Below are positions 1 to 8,700 of a stretch of 12,423 nucleotides of DNA, piece after piece. The notes under the pieces were generated by a model, which worked only from the letters and a program-made list of their open reading frames with translations, searched no databases and was not told the origin of the DNA. The position numbers were made by a program, and so were the translations under genes. This stretch comes from Parvularia atlantis. Lineage: Eukaryota > Opisthokonta > Rotosphaerida. Location: NCBI GenBank assembly GCA_943704415.1, contig CALSCO010000926.1, forward strand, positions 1 through 12,423, written 5' to 3'. How positions within the stretch are numbered: position 1 is the first letter of the stretch; each line of letters starts with the position of its first letter.

Positions 1-462
1 GGGGGGGGGGCCGTGGCGACGGCGCCGGGTGAGCGGCGAAGGCGACGGCGCGCCGCGTGCCCGCCCACCATGATGCCGTTGCCCGCGACGCGATGAGAGT
101 GCGCCACGTGGACGCAGCGTGTCACGTGCCTGCCTGCTCGCCAGTGCCGCCGGGGCGCGGCGCTCACGCTGTGCTGCGCTGTGCTGTGCTCGCGTGTGTC
201 TGTGCTGTGCGCTGTGCGCCGAGCGGCCGAGGCTGGCGAGACACGACCGAAACGTGGAACAAGCAAACGGCGCCCCTTCACGGGTCACGACTTTCTTGCA
301 CGCTGGCCTGCCGGCGAGCGCGCGGGGCCGTTCCCCGATGCGTCGTCGAACGCTCGCGCACCAGATTCGCAGGCCGTGGGCGTCGCAATCCATGCTCCGC
401 CGCACTGGCGCCGCACCACAACCGCCTTTCGCCGGCATTGGTTTTGCGCGCCCCCAGCCAAG
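1..462. other. Upstream region without a supportable gene
   Basis: This stretch precedes the ARMH3 start codon. It opens with a run of ten G, is CpG-rich and low in complexity (TGTGCTGTGC-like stretches around 165-215), and has a slightly more A-rich part near 238-265. Open frames run through it on both strands, but none shows protein-like composition, homology or the intron signals seen in the real genes. It most likely holds the promoter and 5' untranslated region of the gene at 463. A minus-strand ATG at 69-71 opens a frame to the window edge (about 23 codons). It could be the start of a divergent gene, but nothing else supports that. Confidence 0.5.
105..128. promoter_or_regulatory. Pair of CACGTG palindromes upstream of ARMH3
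   Basis: CACGTG occurs at 105-110 and again at 123-128, 18 bp start to start, roughly 340 bp before the ARMH3 start codon. This is the core site of bHLH/bZIP-type (E-box/G-box) factors. In such GC-rich DNA single copies are common, so only the close pairing is suggestive. No TATA-like element is visible. Confidence 0.25.
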
Positions 463-3215
463 ATGATGCGTGAGCAGCGCTTCGCCGTCGAGCGCGAGCC
501 GCAGGTGCTGCTGCGGCCGGCGACGGGCGCCAAGTTTGCGCTCAAGGAGAAGATCGTGCAGGTCTTCGAGGCCTTCTTCGTGGTGTGTGCCGATGGCACC
601 GCGCCCCCGTGCGCGCGCACGTGAGAGCGAGCTGATCAGGCGTGCCACGCACGCGCGCGGCAGGGCGACGATCCGTCGGTCGGACGTGAGGCCTTCTGGG
701 ACGAGGTGTTCCTGCTCAAGGTCAACGCGGCGTTCGTGCAGCACTGCTTCGACGTGACGAGCACGGAGCAGCTGCTCGCGCTCAAGGTGCCGCGGCCCTT
801 GTCCCGATGCGGACGATGGCGCTAACGCGCACGACGCCGGTGGTGCGCAGGACAACCTCAACAAGATCTGCGCCGCGTGCATCGTCTACACGGGCAACGA
901 CAGCGCCGTGCGCGCGCGCAACGCGATGCACACGCTCGGGCTCGTTGTGCGCGGCGTCTGCGGCAAAAAGTACGGCGACGCCGGCTTCGACACGATCAAC
1001 CTGCTTACGGGCCTCGACAACGCCGACAAGGCGTTCAAGGCGCGCGGTGGACGTGCAGCAGCAGCGCTTGGGGCACTGACGGGGCGCGCAGGAGCTGATG
1101 GGCAAGTTGGGCGCCGTCCTGCACTCGCCGAGCAAACCGGGTGAGAGAACGTGCGCGCGGAACGCCGCGGGCTGCTGATGCTGGACGCGCGCGCAGTGCT
1201 GCTGCAGCAGGCCGCACTGCGGCTCATCGGCACACTGCTCACGAGCATGGACAACATCAACGCGAACCCGATGGTTGAGCTGATGATGCGCCACAACGTC
1301 TTCCGCTTGCTCGTGCAGGTGCCCGGTCGCGACGCGCGCACCTCGGCCACTCACACGCTGCGCGCAGACCGTCGTCGATGTGGCACCGGGCGCCGCGGCG
1401 CTGCACGCGTGCATCATGATCACGCTGCTCGTGAACCACAAGAAGTACGAGGGCCTCAACCCGCACCTCGTCCAGCTCTCGGGCGTGCGCAACCCGACCG
1501 TGATGGAGGCCTTCGCGGCCACGCTCGACGCCGAGCTCGACCAGTGCTTCGGCCCGCTGGACCGGGCCGTGCCGCGTCCGGCCATGGTCAACACAGACAT
1601 CATGGGGGCGCTCGACAGCCTCACGCGCAGCATGAACGCCCTCTTTGGCGCCTCGTCGTCCACGCAGCCCTACAACGACCGGTGCGTGCCGCGCGGCATG
1701 CTTTCGCAGCACTCGCACTGACCCCGCATGCGCAGCAACCTGCTGCTGCGCCTCACCGGCACGCTGTGGTCGATCTACGAGCTCGTGCGCATCAACCGCG
1801 TCTTTATGCTTGGCTTCACCAAGCCGATGCGCCTCGCGCGCGGGTGCGCTGGCCTTGCTCCTGCCCTCTTGCGCGTGCGCTGATGTCACGGTGCGCAGGG
1901 GGTCATTGACGGCGACCGACGACACCGGTGCGGCGGCGCCGATTGAGGAAGCAGGCGACAAGCTCAACGCGCCGCTCATGAGCACGTTCCTCTGCGTCGT
2001 CTCCACCGTCGTTTACCTCACGCCTAAGGCGCCCGAGCATGGCCAGCAGCGTGCGTGGCGAGGCACTCCGTGCGCCGCAGCTTAAACGAGCGCACGCAGT
2101 TGTGCTGGCGATGCTGACGCTGCAGGCGCTCGCGGAGGACGCCACGGTGCTCGCTGACCTGTTTGACCGCAAGCAGCTGCACGTCGTGTCGCTCACGTAT
2201 CGGGTGTGTGAGCGGTCCGGCGCCGTCACATGGAGCGGAGGCTGACGGGGCGGCGCACGCAGCACCGGCTGTTCTACCAGCCCCAGGACACAAACCCGCG
2301 CCCGTTCGCCGCGCACCTGTACGACGCGCTGGCGCTCGTCATCGGTGTGTCGCTGCGCAGCCCGCTGCCGGCCGACTACCTGCTCGTTGCCGTCGGCGTG
2401 CTGCACCGGCTGATCGTGCATCAGCACCGCAACAAGCTCCGCATCGCGTACGGGTGGCCGAAGCTGTTTGAGACGCTTGGCATGCTGGTGCGCGCGCAGA
2501 CTGCTGCGTGAACAAGCTGCTGACATGCCAGCCGCAGCTCGAGCACGTCAGCAGCCAGCTGCAGAACAACGCGGCGCTGCTCCCGCTCTGCGCCGCGACC
2601 ACGCGCGTGCTGCACACGGCGTTGATGCATGGCGACACCTTCATCAACCTGGCCGTGCACTATGACAATCTGATTTACGTGCTCCTGCGCCGCGAGGCAC
2701 TCATGCCCAAGCTGCGCGCGGCCGGTGCTTTGCCGGCGGCTGCTGCGTGTGCCTCGCCGCTCACGCGGTGTGCGCACTCTCGCAGTCGTCAAGCTCACGG
2801 CCAGCGAGCCGTCGCCGCTGTCTGCGGCGCTGCTCGGTGCGCCTGGTGATCCACTGCCGTGCGACGACGGGCTGACACGTTCGCCGCAGCCGACATCGAT
2901 CAGTTCACCGACGTGCAACGCTACTTTATCGACCAGCTCGAGGCGGCGCGCATCCTGAACGGGTCCATCGGGCACACCGTCGGTGCGCACGCGCCCTGCG
3001 CTCTTTGCGTGCGCTGACCACGCGCCACTGCGGCAGAGGGCGTGTTGCAGGTGATCCGCAACAGCCTCGAAAGCCTCACGCTGCGCCAGGTCGACGTGGA
3101 CTCGTACGAGCGGCTGAACGAGGGGCCGACGCACAGCATGTTTTTCCGCCTGCTCCTGCGCACGACCGTCATCGAGTTTCGCCAGGTGCCCTCCCTCCAG
3201 CTCACGCAGCCCTAA
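463..3215 (+). CDS. ARMH3: ARMH3 homologue (armadillo-like helical domain protein 3, DUF1741 family), 14 exons, complete
   Basis: Exons: 463-582, 664-786, 851-1039, 1092-1140, 1197-1318, 1368-1681, 1736-1843, 1899-2028, 2081-2203, 2263-2487, 2538-2724, 2786-2836, 2890-2982, 3037-3215. They join in phase to 670 aa (human ARMH3 is 689 aa). Similarity to human ARMH3, compared from memory, is collinear from the N-terminal ALKEKIVQVFEAFF segment through NPMVELMMRHNVF, the LVNHKKYEGLNPH stretch, HGDTFI (residues 532-537) and the C-terminal VLQVIRNSLESLTLRQ segment. The protein is expected to be an all-helical armadillo-like scaffold. In animals it is Golgi-associated and works with PI4KB and GBF1; that role is transferred by homology. 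Two in-frame ATGs (463, 466) follow GCCAAG; the first was chosen. Introns 3 and 8 use GC donors. It is convergent with the next gene, with 39 bp between stop codons. Confidence 0.93.
1040..1091 (+). other. GC-AG intron (ARMH3 intron 3)
   Basis: The 52-nt intron has donor AAG|GCGCGC, branch motif CACTGAC and acceptor GCGCAG. The available GT dinucleotides (1047, 1053) give the wrong phase. With the GC donor, the 46-residue stretch from GLDNADKAF to LTSMDN aligns with human ARMH3 with one residue of length difference. Confidence 0.85.
2029..2080 (+). other. GC-AG intron (ARMH3 intron 8)
   Basis: The 52-nt intron has donor AAG|GCGCCC and acceptor GCCGCAG. The branch site is weak. GT dinucleotides at 2051 and 2055 leave the downstream exon out of frame. 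With the GC donor, the stretch from STVVYLTPK to QALAED is 29 residues, against 30 in the matching human segment. Confidence 0.8.
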
Positions 3216-3254
3216 TGCATCAATTGCTTCTGTACGTACGTAGACACTGCGCTC
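3216..3254. terminator. Convergent 3' intergenic spacer rich in palindromes
   Basis: Only 39 bp separate the ARMH3 stop from the stop of the minus-strand gene. The spacer has ATGCAT (3215-3220, sharing one base with the stop), CAATTG (3221-3226), a TGTA at 3231 and the perfect palindrome TACGTACGTA (3233-3242). No AATAAA is present on either strand. Both mRNA 3' ends must lie here or inside the opposing gene, so overlapping 3' UTRs are likely. Calling it a 3'-end signal is inference. Confidence 0.4.
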
Positions 3255-5630
3255 TTAGAGACGGAGGCCCATCCCGCGCATCACCGCGAGGCGCCTGGCC
3301 GTGTCGTCGTCGTCGCTCTCGCGCTGCGGCGTGGCGGGCGGCTCGGTGCTGTCCTCGCGCCCGTAGCCCGAGTCGCCGCCCACCGACGACGAGCCGGGCG
3401 AGCGGTCCTTGAGCTCGACCTGCTCGCGCGCCTGCGCGCGCTCGGGCGTGCTTGGTCGCAGCCAGTCGAGCAGGCTCTGCGCCGGTTAGCACAACCGCGA
3501 GCGCGCACACCAGCACGCACCCGCGTCGGCGTGACGTTACGCCGCGCATCGCACTGACGCCCCAGCGGCGAGCACTCGTCCGCATCGACATGGTCAAAGT
3601 CGCCCGACAGCCGCTTGACGGCGACGGACAGATCGTGGTCGGAGCGGAACATGGAGCTCGTGAGCGACGAGCTGATCGAGCCCTCACGCCGCCGGTCGGC
3701 GCTCAAGAGCGACACCCGCTTACCGTCACGACGCGTCCCTGTGCCCTTGCGCGTCAGCGAGACCATGTGCAGCGCAAGCCCGCGGCACCTTCACCCGCAG
3801 CGTCGTCGGCCTCGCTGCGCTCGATCACCGGCGGCAGCATCGCGCGCGCGTACAGCGACGACCGCGGGCGCTCGGTCGCGTACCAGACGTTCTCGCGCTC
3901 GGTGCGCTGCGTCCAGTTCGTGCATGCATCAGTGGCAGGCCAGTCATGTCACGCGCAATGCGCACGCACAAACGTCGTCCAGCCGTGCAGCGCTGCGATC
4001 GCGTGCAACACCGTGCGCACGAGCACCGGCACGAACGCCTCGTTGATCGCCATCGAGACGACGTTCTCCGCACGGCAGCGTGTGCGCACGGTCTGTGCAC
4101 AGCGCACGTAAAGCTTTGGGCGGCGACGACGCGCGAGCGCACCAGCTGGCTGCCGAGTCCGCACGGAACGATCGCGACGCGCGCCGCATTCGGCATGCGC
4201 GCGTCGTAGAGCACGAGCGTGAGCGCGTCCGGTGCAGCCCCGGGCACAGCGCGCGGGCGTAGCGATCCCTTGGTGAAGCGTGAGATCAGACTTGCCCACG
4301 AGCAGAGCAAGGTGTGCGCACAGTCGGGTTAAGCTCGGCGAGCACGCTCTCGCGTAGGGTAGCGTCGGAGACGTAGAACAGCCGCACGGCGAGCGTCGGC
4401 CTCGTCGCGGCGGCGAGCACGGCCACGAGATGCCTGTGCGCACCGCAACGATCAGAGGCCGACGCGTCGAAGTGACACGCACTGCTCGACGCGGCGCAGC
4501 AGGTGCTGCCACACGTCGCCCGGCAGCATGTCTTGGGCGAGCACGAGCGCCGACCGGCGTCCCGTGCGCAGCTAGGCGCATGCATCAGCAGCCGCGCACA
4601 GGGCGCACGGCAAGGGCGCACCTCCTTCACGTCCTGTGCGCTTGTGATCTGCTGGAACAGCAGCCCCGAGACGGGCCGCGCTGCCAGCGCCTTGGTCCGC
4701 GCCTTCTGCTGCTCGTCCAGGGCGCGCCGGTACACCTCCAGCTGCACACGCGCAACGTCGGCAAGCTCGAGCGCGACCGCAACGTCGTCGATCAGCTCGT
4801 TGACAGTCGCGCGCTGACCATTGTCGACGTAGTCGTCGTCGACGAGCGCGGCCTGCAGCGCCCTCACGGCCGCGCGCAGCGGTCGTAGGCTTCGTCTCCT
4901 CCTTGCTGCAGATGCTTCTGCTGCAGGTGCTTCTGCTGGTGCTGGTGCTGGTGTTGCGGGTGCTGGTGCTGGTGCTGCGGGTGCCGGCGATGGCTCGATC
5001 AGGTCGTCGTGCTCGATCAGCTGGTCGTGCTCGATCAGGTCGTCGTGCTCGATCAGGTCGTCGTGCTCGATCAGGTCCTCGTGCAAGACATCGACAGCAG
5101 CAGTAGAGGCAGCCGCAGCAGAGGCAGTAGGATCGCGCACCACGCATCGCCGCAGCAGCCATAGCAGCGCGTACAGCGCCCATGCGCCGTGCCACGCGGC
5201 GGCGGCCCACTGCGCCCTGCGTCACGCATGATCAGCCGCCTCTTCCCCCCGTCGTCTCACGTCACGCACCCGGCCGGCTCGGCGCGCGCCCACAGCTCGG
5301 CGGGACACACGAGCGTCTCGTTCGCATGCACAGCAGCAGCACCATCCGTCGCATGCCACGCACGCGCAGCGCACAGCGGCAGCGGCGGCGACGGCGACGC
5401 AGGCGGCGCTCTCGGCGGCCCTGCGATACGGTTCGTAACGGCTTTTTTTTCAGGAGCGCGCGGCATTCGGGAGACACACCGGCCAGCGGCACCAGCGCCC
5501 AGCCGTCGCCGCTGCGCGGCCGGTCGTCAGGGCTCAGCAGCGCGGCCGACGACAGCCACAGCAGCCACAGCAGGCCGGCGCGGTCGCCGACCAGCAGTGC
5601 GAGCATCAGGAGGAAAAAGTGACCGCACAT
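3255..5630 (-). CDS. Unrecognised membrane-anchored protein with HxxLIE repeats, 10 exons, complete
   Basis: Exons in transcript order: 5630-5480, 5420-5270, 5216-4622, 4571-4483, 4433-4322, 4268-4143, 4092-3970, 3906-3795, 3738-3521, 3476-3255. They join in phase to 632 aa. All nine introns (44-63 nt) have GT donors and most have clear branch motifs. The N terminus (about 4-32) is hydrophobic: a signal peptide or first membrane segment. A proline-rich loop of about 70 residues follows, with Cys67, Cys89 and the sequon Asn84-Glu-Thr, then a second hydrophobic segment (about 104-127) ending in Arg. After it come five tandem HxxLIE units (146-175), a Pro/Ala linker, an Arg cluster, a long helical region (DEQQKARTKALAARP), a mixed alpha/beta region (SALVLAQDMLPGDVWQHLL; LTLVLYDARMPN; NEAFVPVLVRTVLHAIAAL) and a Ser/Asp-rich tail. 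I do not recognise the family. The topology suggests a small lumenal loop and a 500-residue cytoplasmic part. Confidence 0.78.
4904..4990 (-). repeat. Low-complexity GCT/GGT tract coding a Pro/Ala-rich linker
   Basis: Imperfect triplet repeats (GCTGGT/GCTGCG on the plus strand) lie in exon 3 of the gene at 3255-5630. In the coding frame they give a PAPAPA-type linker between the HxxLIE repeats and the helical cytoplasmic region. Composition alone suggests a flexible, probably disordered spacer. Confidence 0.7.
4993..5082 (-). repeat. Five tandem 18-bp units coding HxxLIE hexapeptides
   Basis: Five exact-register 18-bp units (4993, 5011, 5029, 5047, 5065) are built on GCTCGATCAGGTCGTCGT, with only 1-3 substitutions between copies. 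On the coding strand they give HEDLIE, HDDLIE, HDDLIE, HDQLIE and HDDLIE (residues 146-175), an acidic, periodically hydrophobic stretch just after the second membrane segment. Because 18 is divisible by 3, copy number can change without breaking the frame. Confidence 0.9.
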
Positions 5631-5701
5631 CGCCCGATCAAAAGTCGCCGCGAAGTCGCCGAAGTCGCCGTCTCCGAGTTCCGAGGTTCCCAGCTAGCCA
5701 T
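5606..5701 (-). other. Upstream ORF overlapping the start of the membrane-protein gene
   Basis: An ATG at 5701-5699 sits in the context ACCATGG, a better start context than the main ATG at 5630 (GGCGATGT). It opens a 31-codon frame in another register that ends at 5606-5608, inside the main coding region, overlapping it by 25 nt. If it lies in the mRNA it should lower translation of the main frame. The 5' end of the transcript is not known, so this is conditional. Confidence 0.35.
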
Positions 5702-5744
5702 GGTCCCAAGTTGCGCATGCTAGAGCGACAAAGGAACCAACAGT
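5631..5744 (-). promoter_or_regulatory. 114-bp spacer with three AAGTCGCCG copies
   Basis: The spacer lies between the STRA6-like stop and the start of the next minus-strand gene. AAGTCGCCG is repeated at 5642-5650, 5653-5661 and 5662-5670, within 41 bp of the start codon. The rest is noticeably less GC-rich than the coding DNA. It must contain the 3' end of one gene and the promoter of the next. The triplicate may be a regulatory element or part of the 5' UTR. Confidence 0.4.
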
Positions 5745-8700
5745 TTAGGTCACGATCACCTTGACCAGGCTGTGCTTGCGCTGCGCCGACAGCGCCCGGT
5801 TGTGGTGCAGCGTCACAGCCAGCCACCACAGGTTGCGCAGCCGCTGGCGGCGGTCGACCGGGTGCGCGCGCGGCTTGACGAGGTCGTCGTCGAGCGCGAG
5901 GGCCATCGGCGTGGTGCCGCCGGCCGACGCCGACTGGACGACGACGCCGGTGAGCAGCGGGCTGCGCGCCACGCACACGTCAGACACGCACGTGTGTGCA
6001 CACGGCACGGTCAGTCAACGCACGCGCTCGCCGACGCCTCGCCGTACACCGCCGAGCTCTCGGCCAGCAGCGGCTCTTTGTCCTCGTCGACCGGCGGCGT
6101 GTGCGGCGACGGCTCGTGCTCTGCGCGTGCGCACGTCAGCCTGCGCGCACAGGGCGGAGACAGAACGCGCGCACCGAGCGAGACCTGCCCCGACTTTGGC
6201 GAGCTCGAGAGCGCGAGGTCGCTCGCGGCGCGCGAGCCGATGGGCAGCAGCGGCGCAGTGTGCGGCGTGCGGTCGGCGGGGTCGAGCGCGCCCGCTCCAA
6301 ACATCGGGTGCGCCGCGTACGGCTGGTAGCCCACGGCGGCCTGCTGCTGAAGCTCCTCCTGGCCGTGCATCTCTGCCACCCCCACGCACGGCCGGTCAGC
6401 AGGCAGCGCAGGCCCAGACAGGGCCGCGCACTCTTCTCGTCGATATACATCGACAGCTCGAGCAGAAACGTGAGGTTGATCGGGTTGTTGTAGTGGTGGT
6501 CGGCGATGACCATACCGATGTACGAGCGGTAGCCCTGCGCACGCGTCAGCGTGCCACGCAGGCCGCCTGCACGGCAACGCGCCTCGTCCATAAACTCCCA
6601 GCCCTGGATGACAGCGCAGCGGTCCAGCCGCGTCGAGAACAGGAACATGAAGCCGAGCGGCGTGAGCAGGCGCGAGTACAGGTACGAGATGAAGCCGCGC
6701 ATGGTCGAGACGAACGTCATAAAGTACTCGTAGTGTGAGAACGAGTTGAAAAACGGCGTGTAGAAGCGGCCGTCTGTGCCGCCCGTCTGCCGAGATTGCA
6801 CGGCCATCAGCAGGCCGCAGCCGGCAATGGCGCGTGACGCACCTCGTTGCCTACGTTCTTGCCAAGGTACACGCGGCGCACGACCATCTTCTGCACCTTC
6901 GAGTACGCGTGCATCGTCTGTAAGCCGCGCTGCGTCGCGCGCGCGGCACTGCGGCGCATGCCTGGATGAAGATCATGACCGACAGCAGCGGCAGGAACAG
7001 CAGCTGCTTAACGAGCTCGTTCCAGATGAAGTTGCGCACGCTCTCGACGTAGATGATCGACCTGTGCACCGCGCGGCACATCAGCCTGCGCGTGCTTCGG
7101 TGCGGTGCGGCGCCGGCGTACCAGATCAGGACCATGATTAGCTCGGCCAGCATAAACATGAAGAAGAAACCGACAAAGCCGTAGCCGACCTGACGCCACC
7201 GCCTGAGCATGCGCGCGCAATCGACGCGCACGCCGGCGCCACCTGGAAGCCGACAAAGCCCGCCGTATCGTTCAGGTCGTAGTCGAGCTTGGCGCGGCCG
7301 CCGGGAATGAACGTGTAGTCGCCACGGCGGATCTGCGCCATGTGGATGCGGTACGTCTGGCGAGGGCGTTGTGAGCCGTCGGCGCAGACATGCACAAGGG
7401 GAGCGCGCACCCGCAGCGTCAGCAGCGCCTGCAGCGCGATGATGAGGAACGCGAGCGACGTCGCAGCCACGGTCGTCCAGATGATCAGCGTCTCGGCCTG
7501 CGCACAATGCGTGAGCGACAAAGCTTCATGCACAGGCCGCGGCCCGCACCTCGTCCGACAGCTCCGTGCCAAGGTACGGCTGCGCGAGCGAGACCGACTG
7601 AAAGTCGAGGAAGATGCTGAGCTCGTACACGATCTGAGCAGGCGCGGACGAGCGTCAACACCGCGCTGCAAGCAGCAGTAGGCAGCGCACGCACCATCAA
7701 GTTCATCAACAGGCCGGTGAGCAGGCGCGTCGAGAAGCGACATTTGGCGTTCTCGTAGCCGAAGACCATTCGGTCAAAGATGGCGCTGAACAGCTTTCCG
7801 AACCACTGCGACGCCGCGTCAGACGCCCCGGCGCACCAGCGGCGACTCCACGCACGTCGCCGATGCCGACGAAGAAGCGCCGCACAGAGCCGTAGCCCTT
7901 GCTCATCGAACCGTTCTCGCTCGCCTGCGCGACGCGTCAGCCCACGAGCGCGCGCCAGCACCCGCACACCTTCTCGGCTATCGTGTCTTCGGCGTCCTCC
8001 TTCTTGCGGCGCGCGAGTAGCTTGGCCTCGTACTGCGCGTTCGGCAGGCGCGTGAGCGTCTGAGGCGTAGCGCCTCACGGTGGCAACGCACGGCCTTGAG
8101 CTGCTCGATCTTCTGCAACGGCGTGAGCAGGCGCCGCACGTACGACTGCTCAAAGTCGAAAAAGTGCCTCTCGAGCGGCAGCGGGCGCAGGCGGTCCTTC
8201 CACTTGCCCTGCGATCGCGCGTCAGCCCACAGCGTGCAGCAGCAGCAACGGCAGCGGTCACGCCTGTGACTCGTTCGACGGCGGCGGCGGCGGGCGGTAG
8301 AACGCAAAGGCGCCGGCAAAGTAGATGAACACGAGCGAGCCGCAGAGCATATAGGGCGCGTTGAGCACGAGGGCGTACGCGCGCGACTGCTCGTTGTACA
8401 GCGCCGTGAGGAAGACGGTGCAGAGCACGAGGCCCGAGTAGACCATGCCAAACATGCGACCGCGGTGGCGGTGCACGAGCGTGTGGCTGCCGTGGCGCAT
8501 GAGCTTCGAACCGCGTTGTGCGCAACGCGGGCAGCGGGCACCTGATGAAGATCGGCCAAAAGTACGCGCCGAGGATCGAGAAGATGATAAAGTACGAGTA
8601 GAAGTAGAACAGCCCGCCGGGCCCGCCCAGGTCGACCGAGCCGAAGAGCAGCACGCCCTGCGGCGCGCCCCATCCATCAGCACGCGGCGCCACATCGCTT

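Noticed and set aside
1-71. Minus-strand gene start at ATG 69-71
   Set aside because: Only about 23 codons are visible before the window edge, including a poly-Pro end made by the G run. There is no homology and no splice signal to support it.
782-1663. 293-codon open frame on the minus strand
   Set aside because: It is antisense to ARMH3 exons and crosses several of their introns. Its Arg/Ala/Ser-rich composition is what GC-rich DNA gives by chance. The same holds for the long minus frames at 1257-2006 and 2421-3134.
2029-2080. Frameshift or pseudogene in ARMH3
   Set aside because: The apparent frame break is fully explained by a 52-nt GC-AG intron. Removing it gives a near-gapless match to the human protein, and the rest of the gene is intact.
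5761-6738. 325-codon open frame on the plus strand
   Set aside because: It is antisense to the 3' exons of the STRA6-like gene, with low-complexity Arg/Ala-rich content and no homology. The lack of stops follows from GC-rich codons on the other strand.
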